64,000 nt of DNA from Rhizocola hellebori. Lineage in GTDB: Bacteria; Actinomycetota; Actinomycetes; Mycobacteriales; Micromonosporaceae. A model generated the notes under the pieces. It was not told the origin of the DNA and did no database searches. It saw only the letters and a list, made by a program, of their open reading frames with translations. Location: the NCBI RefSeq assembly GCF_016862955.1, contig NZ_BONY01000011.1, forward strand, positions 124,001-188,000, in the 5' to 3' direction. This document shows positions 9,938 to 18,522 of this stretch, piece after piece (the first letter of the stretch is position 1; each line of letters starts with the position of its first letter). The position numbers were made by a program, and so were the translations under genes.

Positions 9938-11392
9938 GAACGCGCTCGCCAGCTGCGGATTGCTCCAGTAGCTGAAGTGGTTGATATGCGCATCCGTGTT
10001 GAAGACCAGCGGCTCGCCAACGGGGAAACATTTCGCGTTCGGCACGGTGTACACCCCGGCCGTGGGGACGATCAGGTCGTTGGGAGTGCCACCGAACACC
10101 AGGTCGGCGGCGCCGTCGGTGACGAGATGGTGCAGCGCGGAACCCGGTGGCGGGTCGAAGTTGGACGCCACCGCGAAGTATTTCGCGGCCCCGACGCCGG
10201 TCTGGTTGAATTTCACCAGATAGTCACCCTGAGGGTTCATGGCCATGAGCCCATCGAGTCCCTGCACCACCCCGATCGCGACTTGTTTGACGATCGCAAG
10301 CACGATGTCGAGTACGTCGGTTACCGGATTGTCCGGAACCAGCTGAAGCAGGCTGGTCATTCGGTTGAGGAACTGGTCGAGCCGGTCTATGTCGGCCAGC
10401 GCGGTTCCCGCATTGGGTGAAGCAGCCATGACAAGGTTGCGCACCTTGATTCGTCCGTCGAGTCCCGTGCGGGCCGCCTGTTCGGTCAATACCCGGCTCA
10501 CCAGGCCCCCTCGCGAATGCGAAACGACGTCGAGATTGAGGGTGAGGTCGTCTGGCAACTGCTTGGCCAACCAGGTCACATTCTCGTCCGGCGTAGCCGA
10601 AATGGTGTGGTGATCGAAGGCGAATACCCTTCCGTCGTAACGTGCGTGGAGTTCTTGCATAGTCTGCTGTGGGATGCCACAGAATCCGGCATGTGCCCGG
10701 CTAGCGGTGCCGTGCACAAACAGCAGCGCACGGCCCTGGCTCAGCCGAAGCCAGTCGGCGGGCTCAAGTGAAGCGCCGTCTGCGTCCTGATAGTTGTCCG
10801 GCGTGAACGATCGCAGCCGGTAAGGCCGATACTTCTCCTCCAGCTTTTGGGCAAAGAAGTTCCCTGCCTGGCCGAGCGCCTTCTCCGCGACCTTGAAGAT
10901 CAGTGCTTTGAGGAGCTTCTTGCCGATTGCGCCCGTCAGCCCGCGCTGTCCTGTCTCACCTTGTGCGGACATCACCGCGCGAGGCACGCGATAGGTAAAG
11001 GTGCCTGAACCGCGGCTTGGCACATCCTCCGGCCGAACGCCGTCCGGGAAATGCCATGAAAGCGAACCGTCTTCGGCCGTGTAGAGCAGGACCTGGCCCC
11101 ACCCGTCGCCGGGTGCAGGCACCTGCACCTTGATGTCATTTTCGTCGCCGGCCGCTCTGCTTCCTCCCCCCGACCCGCCGACCTCATTGTGACGGTCTAT
11201 GACTACCGTCAATTGCTGTTGCATTTCATTGTTCTCTATCGACTCCAGGAATGCGCTGGTCGTGTCCTCGGCCCCACGCATCCCACCACTACTCGGCAGA
11301 TACACCTGCGCCTGGCCCTGAAGCCCCGGGCTGCTGATCCTCACCCCGCTGCCGACGTCGACCAACAGGCCTTGTGCATTCAACTCGGCCAT
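9917..11392 (-). CDS. Alpha/beta hydrolase paired with a CHAT protein
   Basis: A 491-residue protein without signal peptide. The first 200 residues are not hydrolase-like: a beta-rich start, a flexible Gly/Ser stretch (GGSGGGSRAAGDEND, 72-86), another beta region and a helical segment (155-190). From about residue 220 an alpha/beta hydrolase fold is visible: oxyanion-loop LLFVHGTA, nucleophile elbow SHSRGG (Ser293), a likely acid in GTPNDLIVP and a His in the INHFSYW segment. Lipases and esterases are the nearest relatives; DUF7379-type hydrolases next to CHAT genes are my best match. It starts 9 bases after the CHAT stop codon, so the two are almost certainly co-transcribed. Inference: the CHAT protease may act on the N-terminal region or Gly/Ser linker to release or activate the hydrolase. 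Confidence 0.75.
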   Translation of the reverse strand: MAELNAQGLLVDVGSGVRISSPGLQGQAQVYLPSSGGMRGAEDTTSAFLESIENNEMQQQLTVVIDRHNEVGGSGGGSRAAGDENDIKVQVPAPGDGWGQVLLYTAEDGSLSWHFPDGVRPEDVPSRGSGTFTYRVPRAVMSAQGETGQRGLTGAIGKKLLKALIFKVAEKALGQAGNFFAQKLEEKYRPYRLRSFTPDNYQDADGASLEPADWLRLSQGRALLFVHGTASRAHAGFCGIPQQTMQELHARYDGRVFAFDHHTISATPDENVTWLAKQLPDDLTLNLDVVSHSRGGLVSRVLTEQAARTGLDGRIKVRNLVMAASPNAGTALADIDRLDQFLNRMTSLLQLVPDNPVTDVLDIVLAIVKQVAIGVVQGLDGLMAMNPQGDYLVKFNQTGVGAAKYFAVASNFDPPPGSALHHLVTDGAADLVFGGTPNDLIVPTAGVYTVPNAKCFPVGEPLVFNTDAHINHFSYWSNPQLASAFSQWLPG

Positions 11393-11401
11393 GACTGTCT
11401 C

Positions 11402-14400
11402 CTAAGGAACGCTTGCGATGCGGTGCAGCTTCAATCGCGGGTGCCCGAATAGTTGGTAGGCAATGAGTGTGGGCGACGCTCCACCGGTGTCCGCGGCATC
11501 GCGGGTGTATCCAGCTCGGATCCGGCGAAGAATCTCCGCAACCGGCACCGGCTCGCCGCCATACGCGGCGGCATAGAACTGAAGGCTGATTTCGGCAGCC
11601 ACATTGTCGTCGATGTTCCAGAGCGGTGCGACGACAGCGCGCGCACCCGCGTGCAGGATGGAGGCGGCCATGCCTGCGTAGTCGCCTAGGATCTGGTTGC
11701 CCGCGCCTACCTGGCAGGCGTTGAGGAACACGAATGGTTTATGACACAGCTGCAAGCCCTTTATCATCGGCTCCGTCAGAAACTGCGTGTTGTCGTTGCT
11801 GGCGGGATTCGCTTCGTCTTTGAGCACGACCAGCCCTCCCTGCGCGTTCTGAGCATCGAAGCGGCCGTGCAAAGCGAAGTGAAGAAGATCAGCTCGCGGC
11901 ATACCCTCCAGGCACTTGACGACTTCAGAGAAGCGTGGACCGACCGCGTCCGCAGGCGGATAGTCGTCGACAAAGGACTTGGCCTCTCTCCTGGCATGGA
12001 CCAGCTCCGCCCAATTGCCAGTGGCGCCTTTTCCATATTCGGCGGTGACGACCGCATGGTGTCGCACCTCCAAGCTGGTTTGCAGGGGACTCAGTGGGCT
12101 GTCTTCGACCAGCGGCCACCGGCTGATAGCGACGTGTGCACCCAGAAATGGCGAGGTGAGCCCGAACTTCGTCTCCAGCGGAGGCTGTAAGACCGCGATC
12201 TCCCACGGTACGTGGGGCTCCTCGGTAAGCAGAAGCACCGCCGCCGCCGAGGCGCGGTCGGGCTGGCAGGCAACCAAACGCAGTACGCTCTGAATCCCTA
12301 TCGGAATCGCCTGCGCCACATCGACTCCAAGCCCTTGCATCTGCAGGAAATCGGCGATCGCAGGTACGCTGCTGAACTCGATCCATGTCATCGCCGCGCT
12401 GGCGAATCCCCGGGCGCTTTCGCCGAGATCCTTGGCCCGCCTGACATCAGGGACAGCGACCTCGGCCGCACAAGGGTAGGCGGCCCACACATACTGGTTG
12501 TGCGCAGCATCGTCCGCACGGTAAATCGCCAGCACCAGATCGGGCGGTTCGTCGGTTAGCAACGGGCTCAGGTCAAGCAGACGTTGTTCCTTGGTGTCCA
12601 GCTGACGGTCGTCGTCGAGTTCGGCTTCCGTAGCGACGGCGATGAGCCGCCGCCATGCGACACCGATCAGCTTGCCGTTGCAGAAGTAGTGCACGCCTAT
12701 ACGGCGCTCCTTGGCCAGCTGCCGCCCGCTCTTCGCAGTCACGTGCAGCGTCACGGCGGGGAAAGGATTGTCGGCGTTCATCACCAGGGTGTGCTGATGT
12801 CCCTCGGCCACCGACAGCGACTCCGGGTCGACCGTGACCAACACGTCGAACGTGGCCATCTCCCCTGCGACAGCAATCGGTCCGGCGATCACCAATGTCG
12901 GGTCGTCCCTTTCCGCCAGCCCGACGACACACTCGAACGGTGTTTCCACCACAACGGCTGGCGGGCAGGTGATACGCGGATACACCTTCCGCTGGCCGCT
13001 TCGGTCTGCCGGCGAAAGCGGTGGCGGCACAGGCGATGGCGGTGGCGGCACAGGCGGTGGCGGCAGAGGCGATAGCACTTCGGACGGTAGCTGCGCAGGC
13101 GCTGTGGGTTCAGGTATGTCGTCGCCCGGTGCTGTCGCTCCCGGCGGAGGAGGCCGCTTGGGACGCTCAGCCGCCTCGTCGGCCGGCGCGGCCGCTCTCA
13201 GTCTCCGGTGCCGCCTGCTACTCCGAGAGAACCCATCGCTCCAATTCTCGACCTCGGTGACGTCCTCCAGCTGTTCCGACGACGAGTCATATCGTGTCCG
13301 GCGATCGTCCACAACTTCGGTAGGCGGGCCTAGCTCAGGTGGTTGTGAGAAGGCGGGCTGCGACAGCGTGTAGTGCAGCAGTTGCCTTAGCCTGTCACGC
13401 GCCTGGCTGTCAGCAGCAGAAAGCTGTGCGCCCAGGGCCCGCATGACCTCGTGCGGATCGCACGCGCCCAATACGATGGCGAGCTGATCGGCGTGATCCG
13501 CCGTCGGTCCTGCGCCGGTGGCAAAGTCGAGGATGATGCGTGCGACTTGCAGCTGACTTGTGTCGGCATTGTCCAGGACGTCGAGCAGCCGGGTTTCCTT
13601 GGCGTCGCCAAGCCCGATCAGGTTGACTATCAGCTGTTCGGTGGTGTCCGGGGGCAGCGAACCGAGTGCGGCCAGGTCGAGTTTCTCTACGCCGCGCCAG
13701 TCCTTGGACCTGTTCGCAGCAAGCAATCGGTCGGCAGTTCGCTTGGCGGCCAACACCTCCGTAGCATCCGCACGCCGACTAGGTGGCAGTGCTTCCCCAA
13801 GCCCGTCCGCGACCGTGGGCATCCGCGGTCCGGTCAGTGCCTCAATCACCACCTGCGCCGACCCGTCGTGGATCGGCGGGTTGAGCTTTAGCAGCCACAG
13901 ACGCAACTTAGCCGGTACAGGAAAGACAACCTCAAGCTTGGCAGGGTCAATCTCCCTATTCATCTCCCGCAGCATGCGCTCAAGCTGGGCTGTGTCGCCA
14001 AGCCTCGCCATAGCGATCGCAGCAAACAGGGACGTATCCGGGTCATCACTGTTCAGCGCGGAAGCGAAGGCATCTGGCGATACCTCGTGGAGTTCGATGG
14101 GCATCATGGCTAGCGTCCGGACTGCCGAAGCCTGCGCCTCCCTATCTTGGTTGGCCAAAACTGAAAGAAGCGACCGGATCTGCTCCGCGGCGACCGGTCC
14201 GACTCCCCGTCGGGCCAGCAACCACCCCGCCAGCTCAGCGTGCGGATCTGTTGCGGTGGTGGCGATCGCAGAAAGCCGCTGCAGGGCGGAGGCCAAAGGG
14301 GTGGCAGCCATCACCTCCAGCCAATCGCCGCGAGAGGGATGAGCCATCGGTCGTTCGAGGAACTTATTCAGCAGCGGAGAGATCTCGCGCCAGGCGGCCG

Positions 14401-14548
14401 GGCTAGTGCCGATGCTGGCGATAGTCAGGACCGCGGACCTGATTGCCGCGTCGTCGCCGATGGAAACAGTTGCCTCAACGAGAGCGAATGCACTGTCTTT
14501 GGTAAGCCCACGACTACGCACCACCTGGACCACCCCCAGGCCACACAC
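11402..14548 (-). CDS. CHAT-domain (caspase-like) protein with HEAT-like N terminus
   Basis: A 1,048-residue protein. Residues 1-400 are alpha-helical with HEAT-like repeats, followed near 430-510 by a Pro-rich hinge (PPPPVPPPP). Next comes a beta-sandwich-like region, and the C-terminal 230 residues are a CHAT cysteine-protease domain. The catalytic pair is visible: His894 in FALHGRFD and Cys945 in FLNACQVGAG; APLWNIDD and YQLFGHPRLK are also typical. CHAT is a caspase/separase-clan fold used in bacterial immunity and programmed death systems, where a sensor region controls cleavage of a neighbouring effector. The gene lies just upstream of an alpha/beta hydrolase (9-base gap). The start is a GTG without a clear ribosome site; GTGs a few codons downstream are alternatives. 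Confidence 0.88.
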   Translation of the reverse strand: MCGLGVVQVVRSRGLTKDSAFALVEATVSIGDDAAIRSAVLTIASIGTSPAAWREISPLLNKFLERPMAHPSRGDWLEVMAATPLASALQRLSAIATTATDPHAELAGWLLARRGVGPVAAEQIRSLLSVLANQDREAQASAVRTLAMMPIELHEVSPDAFASALNSDDPDTSLFAAIAMARLGDTAQLERMLREMNREIDPAKLEVVFPVPAKLRLWLLKLNPPIHDGSAQVVIEALTGPRMPTVADGLGEALPPSRRADATEVLAAKRTADRLLAANRSKDWRGVEKLDLAALGSLPPDTTEQLIVNLIGLGDAKETRLLDVLDNADTSQLQVARIILDFATGAGPTADHADQLAIVLGACDPHEVMRALGAQLSAADSQARDRLRQLLHYTLSQPAFSQPPELGPPTEVVDDRRTRYDSSSEQLEDVTEVENWSDGFSRSSRRHRRLRAAAPADEAAERPKRPPPPGATAPGDDIPEPTAPAQLPSEVLSPLPPPPVPPPPSPVPPPLSPADRSGQRKVYPRITCPPAVVVETPFECVVGLAERDDPTLVIAGPIAVAGEMATFDVLVTVDPESLSVAEGHQHTLVMNADNPFPAVTLHVTAKSGRQLAKERRIGVHYFCNGKLIGVAWRRLIAVATEAELDDDRQLDTKEQRLLDLSPLLTDEPPDLVLAIYRADDAAHNQYVWAAYPCAAEVAVPDVRRAKDLGESARGFASAAMTWIEFSSVPAIADFLQMQGLGVDVAQAIPIGIQSVLRLVACQPDRASAAAVLLLTEEPHVPWEIAVLQPPLETKFGLTSPFLGAHVAISRWPLVEDSPLSPLQTSLEVRHHAVVTAEYGKGATGNWAELVHARREAKSFVDDYPPADAVGPRFSEVVKCLEGMPRADLLHFALHGRFDAQNAQGGLVVLKDEANPASNDNTQFLTEPMIKGLQLCHKPFVFLNACQVGAGNQILGDYAGMAASILHAGARAVVAPLWNIDDNVAAEISLQFYAAAYGGEPVPVAEILRRIRAGYTRDAADTGGASPTLIAYQLFGHPRLKLHRIASVP

Positions 14549-14629
14549 GTGTGTGCCTAACGCCAGCCTAGCAGTCCTAGTGCACTATGTAGAGTGGCGC
14601 GATTCTGGCGGTGGACCCTTCAACTTTCC

Positions 14630-15112
14630 CTAGGCGACCTTCAGCACGACTGCGAGGCGGTCGCGGAAGCTCTGCTCCGACTCGGTGATCAGCTTGCCGC
14701 CGAAGCCCAGGATGTCGCCGCTTCGGGCGGCGGATATCACCACGTCGGTGATGGTCAGCAGCCAGCGCCGGAACGCCATCGCGTCACCGTTGTCGACGTG
14801 GGCGTCGAGGATCTCGTTCACGGAGCGCACCAGGTCGAGCACAGCCGCGATGCCCGCGTCGCGGTCGGTCAGGTCGATGGCGCCTGCCAGGGAACGATCA
14901 TCGAAGATCCGCAGGGTGTCGCTGGCCACCTCGGCCAGGAACGCATTTCCGGTGTCGCGTCCGCGGGCTGAGGCGATGAGGCCGCTTTCGACTTCGATGT
15001 TGGTGCGATATGGAAGGTCGTGCTGCGCCGCGCTTGCCGCGGCAACCACCCATCGTGGCAGCTGCACCAATCTGTTCCATTCGTCCGTCGCCAGATCGGC
15101 CTTGGTCGTCAC
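14630..15112 (-). CDS. Conserved-looking helical protein of unknown function
   Basis: A 160-residue protein that I do not recognise. The GTG at 15112 was chosen because in-frame sequence upstream overlaps the preceding gene and is low-quality Arg/Pro/Gly-rich, and because a GAGGG element lies 10 bases before it. The protein is soluble and mostly helical, with a long Trp/Arg-containing helix (DEWNRLVQLPRWVVAAASA) and a C-terminal helix EQSFRDRLAVVL. It sits between a beta-lactamase-like lipoprotein and the CHAT gene, all on the same strand, 81 bases before the CHAT start. It may be a third member of the CHAT unit, but that rests on position alone. Confidence 0.6.
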   Translation of the reverse strand: MTTKADLATDEWNRLVQLPRWVVAAASAAQHDLPYRTNIEVESGLIASARGRDTGNAFLAEVASDTLRIFDDRSLAGAIDLTDRDAGIAAVLDLVRSVNEILDAHVDNGDAMAFRRWLLTITDVVISAARSGDILGFGGKLITESEQSFRDRLAVVLKVA

Positions 15113-15198
15113 GCTTGGGTCGCCCTCTCCCGAGTGAAATGCTCCAGCGAGGGTAACCGAGGCCGTCGGCGATGGATAGCTGCCTGGCGCACACCAGA

Positions 15199-16518
15199 CT
15201 AGAGCGCTTTGGCCAGCACGTCGCCCACCTCTTCGCGGACCGGGTCGGGGTTGGCCCAGCTCCAGTTTGGATGGGCGCGGTTGGTCAGCACCACCAGCAC
15301 CAGCTTGCGGCGCTGGCAGATTACCAGCGAGGTGCCGGTGAACCCGCTGTGGCCGTAAGCCTGGGCCGAGGCGAGCTTTCCCATCAGCCACGGCTGGTTG
15401 ATGGTGACGCCAAGACCGTGGTCGGGTGGCCTGTTCGGCCGTTCTTCGTCCACCACGGGCAGGCCCGGGTTGACGTTGGTGGTCATCATCCGCACGGTTG
15501 CTTCATTGAGGAGACGTTTTCCTTGGTACTGGCCGCCGCCGAGCAGCATTTGGCCAACGATCGCCAGATCGGAGGCGCTGCTGAAGGTCCCGGCGTGCCC
15601 GCCGACGCCGCCGAGCTGGTTGCACACGTCGTCGTGCACGACGCCGCGCAGCAGCCCCCGCGACGAGCGCGCGTCGGTGGCGACCATGCGCGCCGCCCGG
15701 TCGGCCGAGGACATCCAGCTGTTGGGGGTGAATCCGGTGTCGCGCAGGCCAAGCGGGCCGGTGATGAACGACTTCGTCGCCTGGGCGAGCCCTTGGCCGG
15801 TGAGCTTCTCCACGATCCGGCCCGCCACCATCAGGCCCACGCTGGTGTAGCGGAAGGTGTTTCCGGGCACAGCGCCGTCGACGAGCGGGGTCGCCAGCAC
15901 CGCCGCCCACCTCTGCTCCACTGTGGACAGTCCGCTGATCTTCGGCCCGACCGGCAGGCCGCTGGTATGCGACAGCAGCATCGACACCGTCACCGCCGCC
16001 TTGCCCGTCCCGGCGAACTCCGGAAGGTAGCTCACCACCGGCGCCGCGAGATCGATCTTGCCTTGTTCAACCAGCTGCATGACCAGGATCGCCGTGTAGA
16101 CCTTGGTGATGGAAGCCTGGTCGAAGACGGAGTCCAGCCGCATCGGCACCCGCTGCGAGACCGGCAGCTCCACCGGCCCGGCGCCGTAACGCAACGCGTC
16201 GCCGACCGCCGTGTGCACGGTCACCTTCCCGTTGACCAGCGCCATGGCCACCGCCCCGGCGTAGGTCGGATGCTTGGGGTTGGCCGGAGTCGGTGACAGA
16301 TAACGCTTCAGGACCGCGGTCACCTCGGCCTCATAGGGCGATCTCGGCCCCGCTGCCGATGGGCTGGCGCCGGCGCTCGGCTGTGCGCTGGGCTCATCGC
16401 TGGCCGGGGCGGCCGATCCGCTCGGCGGCGCCTCGCTCCACACCGCCGGCTCGCTCGCGCAGCCGCTCAGCGCGGCCGCCAGCCCGGCCCCCAACACCGC
16501 CCGACGCGTCACCATCAC
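15199..16518 (-). CDS. Beta-lactamase-related serine hydrolase lipoprotein
   Basis: A 439-residue protein of the class C beta-lactamase / penicillin-binding protein family. The N terminus (VTRRAVLGAG) has a twin-Arg-like pair and a lipobox LSGC, so it is likely an exported lipoprotein, followed by a Ser/Pro/Ala-rich spacer to about residue 60. The catalytic SxxK is ASITK (Ser136, Lys139), the second motif is YTS (in RYTSVG), and the third is HSG in YGHSGFTG. These enzymes act on cell-wall peptides, D-amino-acid esters or other esters; true beta-lactamase activity cannot be assumed. The gene is 86 bases upstream of the 160-residue unknown protein on the same strand, so it could be read into the CHAT group. 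Confidence 0.85.
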   Translation of the reverse strand: MMVTRRAVLGAGLAAALSGCASEPAVWSEAPPSGSAAPASDEPSAQPSAGASPSAAGPRSPYEAEVTAVLKRYLSPTPANPKHPTYAGAVAMALVNGKVTVHTAVGDALRYGAGPVELPVSQRVPMRLDSVFDQASITKVYTAILVMQLVEQGKIDLAAPVVSYLPEFAGTGKAAVTVSMLLSHTSGLPVGPKISGLSTVEQRWAAVLATPLVDGAVPGNTFRYTSVGLMVAGRIVEKLTGQGLAQATKSFITGPLGLRDTGFTPNSWMSSADRAARMVATDARSSRGLLRGVVHDDVCNQLGGVGGHAGTFSSASDLAIVGQMLLGGGQYQGKRLLNEATVRMMTTNVNPGLPVVDEERPNRPPDHGLGVTINQPWLMGKLASAQAYGHSGFTGTSLVICQRRKLVLVVLTNRAHPNWSWANPDPVREEVGDVLAKAL

Positions 16519-16610
16519 GCGCTAGATCCTGGCACCCCCGCCCCAAGACCACACTCCACCCCCGGGCTGGATCACCCTGGCGCATCACCCACCCGACGCC
16601 CCGGGCTTGA

Positions 16611-16709
16611 GCCACCGAGCGCCCAGGCACCTCCGAGGGCCGCAGTCCTGAGGTAGCGAGCGGCCAGCACCCACAGCGCCGCGACCCGGAGGCACCGAGC
16701 GGCCAGGGC
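16611..16709. repeat. Three imperfect 39-bp-spaced GC-rich repeats
   Basis: A core like GAGCGGCCAGgCAC occurs three times (about 16611, 16650 and 16689) in the gap between the beta-lactamase-like gene and the CMD-family gene. No function is evident. A similar style of imperfect duplication occurs at 24627-24730. Confidence 0.4.
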
Positions 16710-16767
16710 ACGCGGCGACGCCAGGGCGGCGGGCTTTCGCGGCCGTCCTGGCGTATCCGCGCTGCTG

Positions 16768-17130
16768 CTAGCGGGCTGAAGCCAGGTCGGCTTCGCGGAG
16801 TTTCTCGCCCAGGACACCGGCCCGGGTCATGTTGGAGGCGGCGGAGGTGATGCGGGCGGTGCCGACGACCGGCGCCACCGCGACCATCGTGCCCACTACC
16901 TGGTCGAGGTTGAGCCCTGTTTCCGCCGCGATCCCCAGGTTGGCCAGGTAGGACACGGGTGCCGCGTCGGAAGCGACCAGCGCCGCGATCCTCACCAGCA
17001 TGAAAGTCTTCTCGTCGAGCCCGGAACGCTCCAGCGTGCCCTCGGTCATCCGGGTCAGTGTTTCGAGTATGTCCGGGTCGCCCTGCGCGAGACCTGTGAT
17101 GCTCTGTTCCGCGTTCTTGGTTTTGGCCAT
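16768..17130 (-). CDS. Carboxymuconolactone decarboxylase (CMD)-like protein
   Basis: A 120-residue helical protein. The ATG at 17130 has GGGGG about 6 bases upstream; the in-frame ATG four codons earlier is less well placed. The pattern LDEKTFMLVRIAALVASDAAPVS resembles the CMD/AhpD fold core, in which a short helix pair carries the active residues. The CxxC pair of AhpD-type peroxidase partners is absent, so a redox role is unlikely. Similar stand-alone proteins are common in actinomycetes and their substrates are unknown. It stands alone, pointing left, with 249 bases to the next gene. Confidence 0.65.
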   Translation of the reverse strand: MAKTKNAEQSITGLAQGDPDILETLTRMTEGTLERSGLDEKTFMLVRIAALVASDAAPVSYLANLGIAAETGLNLDQVVGTMVAVAPVVGTARITSAASNMTRAGVLGEKLREADLASAR

Positions 17131-17303
17131 GTCTGCCCCCATGCTCGGTTGTCACGAGTAGTGCCGAAGCTTCGTCGGCGCTTCGGTTTCCGTGCTCCAT
17201 ACTCGTGGTTGCGCCGCTGCCATGTGGGCAAATCGGCATACCGCTGCGCAGGGGTGGATCGTCGCGGTAGGCGGATGCCGCTCCGCCTACCGCGAACTGT
17301 TCG

Positions 17304-18410
17304 TCAGGTCGCGGTACAGGTCAATGCCGGGACGGGGTTGGTGCCACTCCACGAGCCGAGGAACCCGAACGTCGTGGAGCCGTTGGCGGCCAAGGCCCCG
17401 TTCCAGGTGGCGTTACCCACCATGACATGCGGCCCGGGCGCCAGCAGCGCGCCGTTCCACAGGTTGGTGACGGTCTGTGCCGCCGCGTAGTTCCAGTGCA
17501 CCACCCAGCTGTGCGTGGCCGCGTTTCCGGCGGTCACCGTGACCTCGGCCTGGAAGCCGCCCTGCCACGAGTTGGTCACCCGGTAGGTGGCCAGGCAGTT
17601 GCCGACCGGCGGCAACGGCGAACTCGTCGGCGACGGGGAAGGCGACGGGGTGGAGCTCGGAGTGCGGGTTGGCGTGGGCGAGCCGGTCGGCGGGTTCGTG
17701 CTGCCGCCGAACATCACGTCACTGCAGAAGTAGTAGGACTGGTCCAGGTGACTGGCCTGCCAGATGGTGAAGGTCATGTGCCGGCCGGTACGGCCCGGCG
17801 CCGACCCGGCGACCTGGATCGAGACCCCGCCCGCGGACTCCGGGGTCCACTGTGACGCCGGGGTGTTGCCGATCTGGCCGACCAGCTCCAGGTCGGCCCA
17901 GCGCAGCGGCTGGGTGAGCGGGTTGAAGCCCTGCCGGGTCACGAACACCATGATGTAGTCGGCACCATGGCTGGCCTGGTCGTAGAGCTTGACCCGGAAG
18001 TTGTTGCTGATCGAGGTGGTCTGCCAGGCGCCCACGGCGTCCAGCGCGTTGTAGCGGCCGCTTTCGGCGTGCCCGCCGCTGCACAGCTGGCCGTCGGGGA
18101 TGTTGCCCTGATGGTTGCCGGCCAGCCCTTCGCGGAACAGGCCGTTCCAGTTCCACATCGCGTTCGGGTTGGCCTGCCAGGCTTGCCAGCACATCGGGTC
18201 CAGGGTGGCCATGTTCGGGTTCTGGAAGTCTGAACCCCAACGCGCCCAGCAACCGTAGTTGCGGCTGGCCGGGTCGACGATCGAGCCGTGCGCGGAGACC
18301 GAGTTCACGACTAGCACTGTCGCGAGGAGCATCGCCGCCGCTATGGCGGCGAGCATGGCGGTCACGGTTCTTCTTGGGAGCGCGCGGAGAGAGGATAGGG
18401 AGAAAGACAT
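17304..18410 (-). CDS. AA10 lytic polysaccharide monooxygenase with CBM2
   Basis: A 368-residue secreted copper enzyme that cuts cellulose or chitin chains by oxidation. The ATG at 18410 has TAGGAG 7 bases upstream. Residues 1-40 are a signal peptide ending VSA; cleavage exposes His41 (HGSIVDPASRNYGC), the first ligand of the copper histidine brace. The second brace ligand is His148 in DQASHGADY, and the Phe of SYYFCSDV is the expected axial residue. A Ser/Thr/Pro linker (about 245-275) joins a C-terminal CBM2 (NCLATYRVTNSWQGGF, VVHWNY) that binds crystalline polysaccharide. It carries its own upstream region, and the next gene upstream is the PadR-type regulator on the same strand. Whether it prefers cellulose or chitin cannot be decided here; CBM2 favours cellulose. 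Confidence 0.93.
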   Translation of the reverse strand: MSFSLSSLRALPRRTVTAMLAAIAAAMLLATVLVVNSVSAHGSIVDPASRNYGCWARWGSDFQNPNMATLDPMCWQAWQANPNAMWNWNGLFREGLAGNHQGNIPDGQLCSGGHAESGRYNALDAVGAWQTTSISNNFRVKLYDQASHGADYIMVFVTRQGFNPLTQPLRWADLELVGQIGNTPASQWTPESAGGVSIQVAGSAPGRTGRHMTFTIWQASHLDQSYYFCSDVMFGGSTNPPTGSPTPTRTPSSTPSPSPSPTSSPLPPVGNCLATYRVTNSWQGGFQAEVTVTAGNAATHSWVVHWNYAAAQTVTNLWNGALLAPGPHVMVGNATWNGALAANGSTTFGFLGSWSGTNPVPALTCTAT

Positions 18411-18522
18411 CGAGTGTCTCCTAGAGGTTGACACCTCGCGCGGCCCTGCCCCTTGCCGCGCCTGACGAACTCGGCTCCCGCCCGGTACCAACAAATCTAT
18501 ACATTGGAATGAATCCAGTCAA

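Noticed and set aside
15199-16518. Calling the serine hydrolase an antibiotic-resistance beta-lactamase
   Set aside because: The SxxK, YTS and HSG motifs fit the wider family, but nothing separates a resistance enzyme from a peptidase or esterase, so only the family is named.
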